Shown one piece after another: positions 1-7,915 of a DNA stretch of 64,000 nucleotides; positions within the stretch are counted from its first letter, which is position 1; each line of letters begins with the position of its first letter. The translations under genes were made by a program, and so were the position numbers. This DNA comes from Lachnospiraceae bacterium (lineage in GTDB: Bacteria; Bacillota; Clostridia; Lachnospirales; Lachnospiraceae). Below the pieces are notes generated by a model. That model ran no database searches, was not told the origin of the DNA, and saw nothing but the letters and a program-made list of their open reading frames with translations. Location: positions 38,050 to 102,049 of the forward strand of contig JAEEJA010000057.1 in assembly GCA_016281605.1 (NCBI GenBank), in the 5' to 3' direction.

Positions 1-32
1 CTCCTGCAGAAGAAGCACCTGCAGAGGCATAG
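1..32 (+). CDS. rplJ: Ribosomal protein L10, C-terminal end (partial)
   Basis: Only the last nine codons and the TAG stop are inside the window. They encode the Ala/Glu-rich tail PAEEAPAEA. L10 proteins of Clostridia often end in such a tail, and rplJ almost always lies directly upstream of rplL, as here (51 nt before it). L10 anchors the L7/L12 dimers to the ribosomal stalk. The identity rests on position and tail composition only, because no conserved L10 domain is visible. Confidence 0.6.
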   Translation, partial: PAEEAPAEA

Positions 33-83
33 TATTACGCTTACAATTATTATTTATTATATTATTAAATGGAGGATATTATA

Positions 84-449
84 ATGACTACAGAAGAATT
101 TATAGAAGCAATAAAGGGCATGTCTGTCCTTGAATTAAATGACCTTGTAAAGGCATGTGAAGAAGAGTTTGGTGTTTCTGCAGCAGCAGGTGTTGTTGTA
201 TCAGGTGCAGCAGCAGGCGGAGCAGCAGCTGAAGAGAAGACAGAGTTTGACGTTGAGCTTACAGAAGTAGGCGCTCAGAAGGTTAAGGTTATCAAGGTTG
301 TTCGTGAGATCACCGGATTAGGTCTTAAGGAAGCTAAGGAAGTTGTTGACGGAGCACCTAAGCTTATCAAAGAGCAGGTTAGCAAGGAAGAAGCTGACGC
401 TATCAAGGCTAAGGTTGAGGAAGTTGGAGCTAAGGTTACTCTTAAGTAA
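84..449 (+). CDS. rplL: Ribosomal protein L7/L12
   Basis: This is the stalk protein that recruits translation factors to the ribosome. The 121 residues show the expected order: an N-terminal dimerisation segment, an Ala/Gly/Val-rich flexible hinge (roughly residues 37-53), and the globular C-terminal domain with the conserved [15 protein letters not shown] stretch. An ATG fifteen bases further upstream overlaps the GGAGG ribosome site itself, so the start at MTTEEF is the correct one. It follows rplJ and is closed by a strong terminator, as expected for the last gene of a rplJL transcript. Confidence 0.97.
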   Translation: MTTEEFIEAIKGMSVLELNDLVKACEEEFGVSAAAGVVVSGAAAGGAAAEEKTEFDVELTEVGAQKVKVIKVVREITGLGLKEAKEVVDGAPKLIKEQVSKEEADAIKAKVEEVGAKVTLK

Positions 450-484
450 TTCCTTTTATCTTTTGAATTTTTTTGTAAACTTCA

Positions 485-516
485 AGAGGGCATCGTTTTC
501 GATGCCCTCTTTTTTT
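485..516 (+). terminator. Rho-independent terminator after rplL
   Basis: A perfect 11-bp stem (AGAGGGCATCG paired with CGATGCCCTCT) has a TTTT loop and is followed by a run of T. It closes the ribosomal protein transcript and separates it from the convergent minus-strand gene. Confidence 0.95.
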
Positions 517-556
517 ATTAGAGTCGCTGTTATGAAGATGTCATCAAAGCTGACAC

Positions 557-1189
557 TTATTTTTTAACTAACACCCTCAGTCGTGCTGTCTTTCCGTTAT
601 GGATACGCGCATATATAAAAGTCTTACCGCGGCCAACTGCAGTTACGACTCCGGACTGATCGACTATTGCAACATTTGAGTTAGCTGAGTAGAAGTACGG
701 AGCCTCTCCTGACATGAAAGGCTTAGTGGTTACGTGTACAGTCCTTGTCTTATTTACCTTCATTTTAAGGCGTTTCTCATTAAATCTTAAGCTTATAGCT
801 CTTGGTGAAACATTGATAGTACAGGTCAGAGCAGCCTGCTCCTTGGAAAATATGATAAATCGAGGCTGCTTAACCATAACAGTAATTGTTGCAGAGCCGG
901 CATTTTTTGCGGTGCACGTAATCGTTGAATTATCCTTTTGGCTTACACTTACTATTGAATCATCGCTAGAGCTTACTTCGACAGTATCCTTTTCCTTGAG
1001 ATTCTCAACTTTTATTTCTACTGATTCACCTGCAAATACATCTGCGTATGTAACGCTTAAACGATATACATCATCAGGATGGTTTTGTTTTTCGTCAGCA
1101 CTTGCAAAAGCCGGAGGAGTAGCGAATAAGATAATTAAAGAAAGTATTGTTACATAAACTGATATTAGTCTAAAACTTTTATTTTTCAT
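557..1189 (-). CDS. Secreted protein with bacterial Ig-like (Big2-type) domains
   Basis: The product of 210 residues begins MKNKSFRLIS, followed by a hydrophobic stretch and an Ala-X-Ala-like site (PPAFASADE), a typical signal peptide. Two Ig-like modules follow. One covers about residues 45-115 with the pattern VSSSDDSIVSVS...ITCTAKNAGSATITV. The other runs to the C-terminus, with SNVAIVDQSGVVTAVGRGKTF, the classic Big2 'value-break-constant' signature. The start was chosen because GGGGGAG lies six bases before this ATG; an in-frame start further upstream has no ribosome site. There is no sorting motif or membrane anchor. The function is unknown, and similar modules occur in clostridial surface proteins. 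Confidence 0.8.
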   Translation of the reverse strand: MKNKSFRLISVYVTILSLIILFATPPAFASADEKQNHPDDVYRLSVTYADVFAGESVEIKVENLKEKDTVEVSSSDDSIVSVSQKDNSTITCTAKNAGSATITVMVKQPRFIIFSKEQAALTCTINVSPRAISLRFNEKRLKMKVNKTRTVHVTTKPFMSGEAPYFYSANSNVAIVDQSGVVTAVGRGKTFIYARIHNGKTARLRVLVKK

Positions 1190-1358
1190 ATTCTCCCCCT
1201 TTCTGTAAAACGTATGTTTTATAATAATACAAATCCGATTATAACGCAAGCAAGTCTTGATTTTTATGGATTGTCTAGATTATATGTTTATTTATTGGCA
1301 AAAATATGTCGAAAATAGAACAAATTGGTGATTTGGGCCTTATAGGGCAAAAAACAAG

Positions 1359-1386
1359 TGACAAAATGACATTTTTTTTCTATAAT
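1359..1386 (+). promoter_or_regulatory. Sigma-A-type promoter of the two-component operon
   Basis: GTGACA and TATAAT are separated by 16 bp and lie 41 bp before the response regulator start. The region between the divergent genes is AT-rich with no other strong candidate. Confidence 0.6.
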
Positions 1387-1426
1387 TGTTTAAAAGTAAA
1401 GAAATAGGAAGACAAGGGAGGAAAAT

Positions 1427-2113
1427 ATGCAATATATATTAGTAGCAGATGATAATAAAGATATAACAGATATACTGAGTGTTTATATTAAGAGAGAGGG
1501 CTATGAGCCTATAATTGCATCTGATGGTATTTCAGCGGAAAGAATGTTTGAAACCTACGATCCCGTGGCAGTTCTTCTGGATGTAATGATGCCGGATAAG
1601 GACGGATATGCAGTTTGCAAAAGTATAAGAAAAACCTCCAATGTTCCCATTATACTTATCACTGCAAGAGGTGAAGATTACGAAAGAATCATGGGACTTG
1701 ACATCGGAGCGGATGATTATATCGTAAAGCCTTTCAGTCCGGGAGAGGTTATGGCACGCCTTCGAGCTGTATTAAGACGTATAGGGTCTGATGAAAAAGG
1801 CAAAAGCAGCGATGAAATAGAAGTTGATAATCTTGTAGTTAATTTAAATGAGTACTCCTGTACCATAGGAGGAGAAGAATTGCAGCTTACAAAGAAAGAG
1901 ATAGAGACCATGTGGCTCTTCGCAACCAATATCAACAAAGTCTTTACCAGAGATGCGCTTCTTGACAGACTGTGGGGATTTGATTATTACGGAGACACCA
2001 GAACAGTGGATTCACACATAAAGAGACTCAGATCCAAAATCGATAAATACAATCACCCTAATTGGAACCTAAAGACTGTTTGGGGAGTGGGTTATAAGTT
2101 TGAAACTCTGTAA
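1427..2113 (+). CDS. OmpR/PhoB-family response regulator
   Basis: This is a DNA-binding response regulator of 228 residues. The receiver domain (1-118) has the acidic pocket D8/D9, phospho-acceptor D52 in LLDVMMPDKDGY, T79 and K101 in the VKPF motif. The C-terminal half (about 130-228) is a winged helix with the usual TRTVDSHIKRLRSKI recognition region. A GGGAGG site precedes the ATG. It is followed by a sensor kinase gene 95 nt downstream and is presumably its partner. Target genes are not evident from the sequence. Confidence 0.95.
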   Translation: MQYILVADDNKDITDILSVYIKREGYEPIIASDGISAERMFETYDPVAVLLDVMMPDKDGYAVCKSIRKTSNVPIILITARGEDYERIMGLDIGADDYIVKPFSPGEVMARLRAVLRRIGSDEKGKSSDEIEVDNLVVNLNEYSCTIGGEELQLTKKEIETMWLFATNINKVFTRDALLDRLWGFDYYGDTRTVDSHIKRLRSKIDKYNHPNWNLKTVWGVGYKFETL

Positions 2114-2135
2114 TTCTTATTAAGACCTAAAGAAA

Positions 2136-2172
2136 ACCGGATGAAAACCTTAAATAGAGGTTTTTAGCCGGT
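2136..2172 (+). other. Hairpin between response regulator and kinase genes
   Basis: ACCGG pairs with CCGGT around a nested AAAACCT/AGGTTTT stem. There is no clear T-run after it, so it may be an attenuating or mRNA-processing hairpin that sets the regulator:kinase ratio, rather than a full terminator. This function is inferred. Confidence 0.45.
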
Positions 2173-2208
2173 ACCATACTCGTTTTTATAGGTGGCTTGG
2201 AGGTGTAT

Positions 2209-3690
2209 ATGAATTTTATAAAAAAGAATGACCTTCTTATGAAGATATATCTGGCCTTTTTTGTAATGCTGATTCTAACCGCTGTCACGGTTGGCAGCAT
2301 ATTTATATACATGTATCGCGATATGTATGTAAGCGCCTATAAAAACACCCTTATAAAACAGGGTAATAATATTTCTTCAAAAATTTCTTCACTCGCTTCC
2401 GAGAACAAATCAGGAAAATATCTCAAGTACATTTCATATATAGAAGAATTGGAGCAGTCTGACCAGACCGAGGTTTGGGTGCTCTCGAATTCTGATGCAA
2501 AAAATCCTCTGGATACTGATTTTACCAATGCTGATACCGATTCAAGCTTGACAGATGAGATGCATGAGGTATTGAAAAAAGCATTCAGTGGAAAAACAGG
2601 TGTCAATACAGGTCATGACAGTGTTTATGCCATGACTATTCTTCGTGTCGCAGTACCCATATATGGCGAATCCGAAGAGGTAATAGGCGCTGTTATGATG
2701 ATATCTATGCTTGAACGAAAGTCTATAGGCATGAAGCAGGGAATAACTATAGGTATTATAAGTGTTATAGTTGCAATTCTTGTATCGGTTCTTTTCGGAA
2801 CCATACTCCTAAAGCATGTTTCAAAGCCGCTAGAGATACTTGACAAAGATATCATGCGAATATCAAAGGGTGACTACAGTGGCGTAGAGCTTAAAGCCAA
2901 GTCCAAGCAGATTAACCGCTTAGAATCTGCTCTGGATGAGCTTTCAGGACAGCTTCTTAAGATGCGAACCGACAGAGAAAACTTTGATAAGCAGCGTAAG
3001 GATTTTTTTGCAAATGTATCTCATGAATTAAGAACACCTATTACCGTTATCAGGGGTTATGCCGAAACATTAAACGACGGAGTTGTAACAGATGAGAAAA
3101 TGATAAACGATTATTATTTAAGGATATTATCGGAGTGTGAAAATATAAATGCGCTGGTAGAGGATCTTTTCGCACTTTCTAAGATGGAAAATCCGGATTA
3201 TAAGTTTGATGTAGAGCCTGTAAGCCTTTCTCAGATAATGGATGACGTTGTAAGAGGCGCAAGAGTCTTAGCTGACGAAAAGTCAATTGAAATCAGATTA
3301 TCCAAAGAAGGGGATGAAACATTCCTGATAATAGGCGATTATGCAAGACTGAGACAGATGTTTATGATAATTGTGGATAATGCAGTAAAGTTTTCCGAAG
3401 AGGAGAGCTTCATAGATATAACCCTTGAAAGAATCGAGGGTAATAGCTTCAGAGTCGGTATAAGAGATTACGGAGTTGGTATATCCGATGAAGAGAAGAA
3501 AAATATATTTGAGAAGTTCTATACTTCTAAGCTACGCCAGAACGAAAAGGGAACCGGGCTTGGACTCATGATTGCAAAAAATATAGCCCTACGCCACGGT
3601 AGTGACATAGGACTATCATCAGAACCAGGAAAAGGCTCTTGCTTTATGTTTGAATTTGAAGAGTGTACAGACACATCTGCATATGAATAA
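2209..3690 (+). CDS. Membrane sensor histidine kinase
   Basis: This protein of 493 residues is the likely partner of the upstream regulator. It has a first membrane helix near residues 13-33, an extracytoplasmic sensor region of about 140 residues, and a second helix (GIISVIVAILVSVLFGTILL). A HAMP linker follows, then a HisKA domain with phospho-acceptor H272 in FFANVSHELRTP, and an ATPase domain with N box DNAVKFS, G1 DYGVGIS, F box FEKFYTS and G2 GTGLGLMIAK. The ATG was chosen because TTGGAGG lies just upstream; the in-frame TTG inside that site is not used. The sensor domain gives no ligand clue. Its stop lies only 4 bp from the stop of the convergent aldolase gene, with no terminator between them. 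Confidence 0.95.
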   Translation: MNFIKKNDLLMKIYLAFFVMLILTAVTVGSIFIYMYRDMYVSAYKNTLIKQGNNISSKISSLASENKSGKYLKYISYIEELEQSDQTEVWVLSNSDAKNPLDTDFTNADTDSSLTDEMHEVLKKAFSGKTGVNTGHDSVYAMTILRVAVPIYGESEEVIGAVMMISMLERKSIGMKQGITIGIISVIVAILVSVLFGTILLKHVSKPLEILDKDIMRISKGDYSGVELKAKSKQINRLESALDELSGQLLKMRTDRENFDKQRKDFFANVSHELRTPITVIRGYAETLNDGVVTDEKMINDYYLRILSECENINALVEDLFALSKMENPDYKFDVEPVSLSQIMDDVVRGARVLADEKSIEIRLSKEGDETFLIIGDYARLRQMFMIIVDNAVKFSEEESFIDITLERIEGNSFRVGIRDYGVGISDEEKKNIFEKFYTSKLRQNEKGTGLGLMIAKNIALRHGSDIGLSSEPGKGSCFMFEFEECTDTSAYE

Positions 3691-3694
3691 TATG

Positions 3695-4672
3695 TTAATC
3701 TCTGTCTATAAGCTCTTTATAGAAATTTGTATAATCAGTCCTGTGTGCATTCGTTGCTGCTATCGCTGTTCTCGGATGCTGATTTAAGTGTCCTGTAATG
3801 AGATAAGGTATATCGTAGCCCCAAAGGACGTCGGGGCTCTCCATAAAAGGGACCATGTGTTTCTCTATAAACTTAAGTACCGGGAATAAGTTGTACTTCG
3901 GATTCTTTAAGAAACTCATCAGAAGTTCCATACTGCAGTTACCTGCTCCACGTCCCATGGAAGCGTAAGTTCCGTCCAGAAGTGATGCTCCGTGTGCACA
4001 GGAATCGATAGTATTTGCAAATGCAAGCTGCTGATTGTTATGAGCATGGATTCCGACATATTTTCCACATGGTTCAAGTATAGAGCAATACTTATCTGTA
4101 AGGTCTCTAACCTGCTCGGGGAAGAGGGAACCATAGCTGTCAACTATATACACGCCGTCAACAGGTGTTTCCGTAAGCATCTCCAACGCTGATACAAGGT
4201 CGTACTGCTGAACATTGGTTACTGCCATAATATTACATGTTGTCTCATAGCCTTTTGCATGAGCATCCTCAATCATTGCTATAGCAGCCGGAATCTGGTG
4301 GATGTAGCAAGCTACTCTTACAAGATCTACAGGAGACTCAGATCTCGGTGCAATATCACGCTTATAATTACATCTTCCAACGTCTGCCATTATGGAAATC
4401 TTTAGAGATGTATCATTGTCGCCTACGATACTTCTTATATCTTCATCGGTTGCAAATTTCCATTTTCCAAATTTATCTTCCTCAAACATGTCTTTATCGG
4501 CGCGATAACCGAATTCCATGTAATCTACTCCTGAATCCATGTTAGCCTTATAAAGTGCTTTTACAAAATCATCCTCAAAATAGAAGTCATTCACCAGACC
4601 CCCGTCTCTAAGTGTAGCGTCCAAAACTTTTATGTCAGGACGAAATGACATCAGATTACCTTTTTTTGACAT
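3695..4672 (-). CDS. DRE-TIM metallolyase / HMGL-like aldolase
   Basis: The 325 residues fit the HMG-CoA lyase-like superfamily (4-hydroxy-2-oxovalerate aldolase, isopropylmalate and homocitrate synthases). An N-terminal LDATLRDGG motif carries the catalytic Arg-Asp pair, and HAHNNQQLA carries the metal-binding histidines. The C-terminal CoA or regulatory domains of LeuA-type enzymes are absent, so it is a stand-alone catalytic barrel. Its substrate cannot be told from the sequence. Stand-alone homologues are often found in sugar or polysaccharide clusters, but none is nearby. GAAGGGATAATA before the ATG supports the start. A good promoter lies directly upstream. Confidence 0.8.
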   Translation of the reverse strand: MSKKGNLMSFRPDIKVLDATLRDGGLVNDFYFEDDFVKALYKANMDSGVDYMEFGYRADKDMFEEDKFGKWKFATDEDIRSIVGDNDTSLKISIMADVGRCNYKRDIAPRSESPVDLVRVACYIHQIPAAIAMIEDAHAKGYETTCNIMAVTNVQQYDLVSALEMLTETPVDGVYIVDSYGSLFPEQVRDLTDKYCSILEPCGKYVGIHAHNNQQLAFANTIDSCAHGASLLDGTYASMGRGAGNCSMELLMSFLKNPKYNLFPVLKFIEKHMVPFMESPDVLWGYDIPYLITGHLNQHPRTAIAATNAHRTDYTNFYKELIDRD

Positions 4673-4706
4673 TATTATCCCTTCTTTCTAAATTAAAATC
4701 CGCTAA

Positions 4707-4735
4707 ATTATAGCATTTATGTTGCTTTAAGGCAA
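4707..4735 (-). promoter_or_regulatory. Promoter of the aldolase gene
   Basis: Read on the minus strand, TTGCCT and TATAAT are separated by 17 bp, about 35 bp before the aldolase ATG. This makes the aldolase a separate transcription unit from the PAP2 gene upstream of it. Confidence 0.65.
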
Positions 4736-4766
4736 GTAACTTTTTCTTTGTTTAGCTTAGTTTATT

Positions 4767-5504
4767 TTAGCTGATTCTTTTTTCTTTGATTGATTTATAG
4801 CTTTTCCTGTGAAAGAGCCTTACATCCAACAGGTACATGATAGCAAACATACCAAATGCACCGTATATATCAACGACCGAATGCTGCTTTAAAAATACCG
4901 TAGAGAGTATTATCATGATACACAGATGAAGGGAAAATCCCTTCAATATACTTCTTAAAGGCTCTTTCAGAGTGTTAATCAGATTACTTGTCCAAAATGA
5001 ATATGTTACAACTACTGCATTGTACACATGAAGGCTTGGAAATACATTGGTAGATGTATCGAAGGAATAGAGATTTGCAACAGCCTTTGAAAAGACGTTA
5101 TTTAGGGGAACTACCTCCGGTCTTAGATTCTGTCCGCTGTTAAAAAATGTAAATGTAAATAGTGCGGTTGTCATACCAAGCATAAGTAATTCGCAACATT
5201 TATAGTAATCTTCTTCATCATTATTTTTAAAAATGTTATAAAGAGGATGGCCTTCTTTGAAAAATTTAAGGTACCTGGGATTGACAAACAGGAGTAAAAC
5301 CACGAGAGCAACATAGCCAAACCATGCCAAATAAGGTATTATAAAATACTCATTAAAAGGAATTATATCATCCAGCTTTGAGTGAACCCAGAATTTAACA
5401 GGCCTTTGCTTTTCCAACTGCATAAACCAAACCATGTAAGGACCAAAGTAAATGAATATCCAAAAAGGTCTTAGTTTAAAAATAAATTTTTTTAAGCTTT
5501 TCAT
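4767..5504 (-). CDS. PAP2-superfamily membrane phosphatase/transferase
   Basis: This is an integral membrane protein of 245 residues with about six hydrophobic segments. The PAP2 motifs are recognisable: NLRP in the first (degenerate) motif, FPSLHVY carrying the PSxH signature, and KQHSVVDIYGAF with the catalytic His and Asp. Such proteins dephosphorylate or exchange lipid phosphate head groups; related forms make inositol-phosphate lipids. The start at MKSLKK is preferred, because the earlier in-frame ATG overlaps the GGAGG ribosome site. The start overlaps the end of the upstream DUF5662 gene by 29 bp, so the two are cotranscribed and translationally coupled. Confidence 0.82.
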   Translation of the reverse strand: MKSLKKFIFKLRPFWIFIYFGPYMVWFMQLEKQRPVKFWVHSKLDDIIPFNEYFIIPYLAWFGYVALVVLLLFVNPRYLKFFKEGHPLYNIFKNNDEEDYYKCCELLMLGMTTALFTFTFFNSGQNLRPEVVPLNNVFSKAVANLYSFDTSTNVFPSLHVYNAVVVTYSFWTSNLINTLKEPLRSILKGFSLHLCIMIILSTVFLKQHSVVDIYGAFGMFAIMYLLDVRLFHRKSYKSIKEKRIS

Positions 5505-6102
5505 CAGAACCTCCATTTTTTCGCCTGCTTCCCAATGTTATACTATGATTTTTGCCCAGAAGGAAACGGATATATCTGAATGTTTCTTCCTCTCCTTTTT
5601 TTTCTAACATAGAAAGAAGCTTGAAAAGAAGATCAGCGGTTTTTTCGTTCATTACATAATACTTTTTATGTGCATTGTAGTACTGTAGAGGTAATCCGTC
5701 GTTATAGGAATCAGGATAATAATTTTTGCTGGCAGCCACACGGTCACAAAACATCTCTATAACGTATCTTAAGTCCATCTCCATGCCAATTAGTTTAGTA
5801 AAATCGTTAGAATCAAAGTCTATCCAGTATTCAAAATGGTGCTTATTTCTGCCCTTATGATGAAGCCAAGCTTTTGAAAAACCATACTTTTCCTTTTCGG
5901 CTGCATTGGGACTTCTCTTTCCGTCCTGATAATATATAACGCCTGTCCAGAACTCCAGTGGACTGTATTTAGACCAGTCGTGCATGATACCCTGTCTGTA
6001 AAGTCCTGCTTTGAAGCAAAGCTCTCGCACAAGTTTTTTATGATTAAGTATTGTTTTTGTATGTCCTATAATATTCTTGAATATATTAATTTTTATGTTC
6101 AT
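5476..6102 (-). CDS. DUF5662 family protein
   Basis: The 208 residues match the DUF5662 family in its characteristic His-rich core: GIMHDWSKYSPLEF, then AWLHHKGRNKHHFEYW. Clustered His/Asp residues suggest metal binding; the biochemical role is unknown. The start at MNIKINIFK was chosen because a TTGACT/TACACT promoter occupies the sequence of the longer reading frame, so the upstream in-frame ATG would lie before the transcript start. A GGGAG site is 11 bp upstream. It overlaps and is cotranscribed with the PAP2 gene. Confidence 0.78.
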   Translation of the reverse strand: MNIKINIFKNIIGHTKTILNHKKLVRELCFKAGLYRQGIMHDWSKYSPLEFWTGVIYYQDGKRSPNAAEKEKYGFSKAWLHHKGRNKHHFEYWIDFDSNDFTKLIGMEMDLRYVIEMFCDRVAASKNYYPDSYNDGLPLQYYNAHKKYYVMNEKTADLLFKLLSMLEKKGEEETFRYIRFLLGKNHSITLGSRRKNGGSDEKLKKIYF

Positions 6103-6155
6103 ACTGTAGTTATCTCCCTGTATAAACTCTCTTTGTGCAATATTTACGAAGTAAT

Positions 6156-6183
6156 AGTGTATCATATATAAAATAAAAGTCAA
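6156..6183 (-). promoter_or_regulatory. Promoter of the DUF5662-PAP2 unit
   Basis: On the minus strand TTGACT and TACACT are separated by 16 bp. The predicted transcript starts near 6149, about 47 nt before the chosen start codon. Confidence 0.65.
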
Positions 6184-6188
6184 TCAGG

Positions 6189-6217
6189 TTGAAAATTTTT
6201 TCCATGAAGTATATAAT
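6189..6217 (+). promoter_or_regulatory. Promoter of the HTH-protein gene
   Basis: TTGAAA, 17 bp and TATAAT form a near-consensus promoter. It lies back to back with the divergent DUF5662 promoter, only 5 bp separating their -35 boxes. Confidence 0.75.
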
Positions 6218-6277
6218 TATTTTTATGTAAATTATTATGAAAGGCAAAAAGCTGTGTACGGCTTTGAGGTTGATATA

Positions 6278-7426
6278 ATGGGAATTAAAGAAGAGAAAGG
6301 GCCTGCATACTTTAATCATAAACTTGTATTGATCATGGACTTGATACAGATGTCAAATGTTAGTCTTGGTAAGGCTATCAATGTTGATCCCTCTCTTATA
6401 AGCAGATATAAAAGCGGAAGCAGAACTCCTGCGTCAAACAGTGAATTGAAAGATAATATATCCTATGAGCTTTACGAAGCTCTTAAAAAACAGGAAAAAA
6501 TTGATGAACTTAGTGAGATAATAGGCTTAACCGTAGGCGATTATGAGCAATTCAAGGAGTGGCTTATGTGTTTTAAAACAAGCGAAAATACAGCCATAAA
6601 GAGTCTTCTAGCTAATGTAAAAAAGATATCTGCTACTTCACCCACAGATATACCAAACCTTGATAAAAACTTATTAGATAAATTTTCATCCGATACACAA
6701 AAAAAGTACACCGGTAAAGACGGACTTAGAGAGGCTTCACTTAGATTTTTTGCTGAAACAATTATAAAAAAGCCTGAAAAGATATGTCTCTACTCAGATG
6801 AAAAGATGGATTGGATGCTAGAGGACACAGAGTATAGGATGCTATGGTTAAGTTCTATGGCTTCGGTTTTAAAGGCAGGCACACACATTGATATCATTCA
6901 TAATATAGAAAGAGATGTAACTGAGATGGTTGATGCCATTAATTCATGGCTTCCTTTTTACCTAACAGGTTTAATAAAGTCTTATTACTCGAAAGCTTCA
7001 AACGGAGAAAGATTTGTACACACTCTTTTCTTGTGCCCTGACTCATATGGAGTATTCGGAGTAAACACAGGAGAAGATTCATCCCAATATATATATGAAT
7101 TCGCGACAGATGCAGAAAAAACAGAATATATTAATTATATTTATAAGGGACTTTTAGATAATTCCAAAGAGCTTGTAGTTATTGATGTACATAAGAGCAA
7201 AGATTCGACGAGAAAATCTGATAGTACTGAAAAAATTGAATTCGAAAAAGTAAAAAATCAGAGTGAGCCTGGCAATATAACCATCAAAATTAACAAGAAG
7301 TCGGCTAAAATCAGATATAATACAGAGGATGATAATAAGGAGGAAAGCGTAATTGATTTCACCTTCTATCACCCGGTTATGCGAAAAGCGCTACAGTATT
7401 ATATTGAAAACGGTGAGACAGATTAA
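6278..7426 (+). CDS. HTH-domain protein with unknown C-terminal region
   Basis: This protein of 382 residues has an N-terminal XRE-like helix-turn-helix (roughly 20-50: MSNVSLGKAINVDPSLISRY, then KSGSRTP). A long C-terminal region of about 300 residues follows that I do not recognise. It has no membrane segment and no catalytic motif that I can name. The start ATG follows GAGGTTGATATA; a GTG 24 bases upstream has no ribosome site. The pattern of an XRE domain plus a large sensor-like domain suggests a transcription regulator responding to an unknown signal, perhaps acting on the divergent DUF5662-PAP2 unit. That link is inferred from position only. Confidence 0.6.
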   Translation: MGIKEEKGPAYFNHKLVLIMDLIQMSNVSLGKAINVDPSLISRYKSGSRTPASNSELKDNISYELYEALKKQEKIDELSEIIGLTVGDYEQFKEWLMCFKTSENTAIKSLLANVKKISATSPTDIPNLDKNLLDKFSSDTQKKYTGKDGLREASLRFFAETIIKKPEKICLYSDEKMDWMLEDTEYRMLWLSSMASVLKAGTHIDIIHNIERDVTEMVDAINSWLPFYLTGLIKSYYSKASNGERFVHTLFLCPDSYGVFGVNTGEDSSQYIYEFATDAEKTEYINYIYKGLLDNSKELVVIDVHKSKDSTRKSDSTEKIEFEKVKNQSEPGNITIKINKKSAKIRYNTEDDNKEESVIDFTFYHPVMRKALQYYIENGETD

Positions 7427-7451
7427 TTTTTACATTTTTATTAAATTTTTC

Positions 7452-7480
7452 TTGATTTTTTTTCGTGAATGTAGTATCAT
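7452..7480 (+). promoter_or_regulatory. Promoter of the divIC gene
   Basis: TTGATT and TATCAT are separated by 17 bp, about 48 bp before the TTG start codon of the septum protein gene. Confidence 0.55.
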
Positions 7481-7527
7481 TACTAAAGTGTTTTCGTGTT
7501 TAGTTTTGGGGGAAAGTAGGTGGAACC

Positions 7528-7827
7528 TTGGTTAAGAGAGCAACAAAGGGAAGCCTCGCTAAATTCACGATTTTAGGTATATTGGTTCTTATGGTAGTTT
7601 TGGGATCGGTTTGCTTTTTTAAAACAAGAGAATTAAAGGCACAGGAGAGAGATTATAAGCATCAATATGCTGAACTAAAGAGTGAGAGCGAGGAATTAAA
7701 ACAGAATAACGAAAAGATTAAAGACTATGAGGAATATACTAAGACAAGGAAGTTTTACGAGAATGTCGCAAGACAGAAGCTTGGCTTAGCATATCCGGGA
7801 GAGGTGGTTTTTGAACCAGCCGAGTGA
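7528..7827 (+). CDS. divIC: Septum formation initiator (DivIC/FtsB family)
   Basis: This small bitopic division protein (99 residues) has a short basic cytoplasmic N-terminus, one membrane helix (about 12-30), an extracytoplasmic coiled coil rich in Lys/Glu (about 34-65), and the conserved C-terminal region ending YENVARQKLGLAYPGE. DivIC/FtsB forms the FtsL-FtsQ(DivIB) complex that activates septal wall synthesis. The start is TTG, preceded at short range by AGGTGG; no ATG is available in the same region. It lies just upstream of tilS-hpt-ftsH, the order usual in Firmicutes. Confidence 0.88.
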   Translation: MVKRATKGSLAKFTILGILVLMVVLGSVCFFKTRELKAQERDYKHQYAELKSESEELKQNNEKIKDYEEYTKTRKFYENVARQKLGLAYPGEVVFEPAE

Positions 7828-7834
7828 GAAAGAT

Positions 7835-7866
7835 AAGGATTGCACACATTTCGCAATCCTTTTTTT
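7835..7866 (+). terminator. Terminator between divIC and tilS
   Basis: AAGGATTGC and GCAATCCTT form a 9-bp perfect stem with a nine-base loop and a T-run. It limits read-through into tilS. No strong separate promoter for tilS is visible in the 50 bp that follow, so leaky read-through is likely. Confidence 0.88.
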
Positions 7867-7915
7867 CGTATCATGAGAAAGATATGAGACACATTATCAA
7901 ATAAAGGAAATAATT

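Noticed and set aside
69..83. Upstream ATG giving L7/L12 five extra residues
   Set aside because: This ATG overlaps the GGAGG ribosome site of the real start, and the extended N-terminus does not fit the family.
714..1157. Long plus-strand frame opposite the Ig-like protein gene
   Set aside because: It is antisense to a gene with a signal peptide and recognisable domains, and it has no ribosome site or recognisable product.
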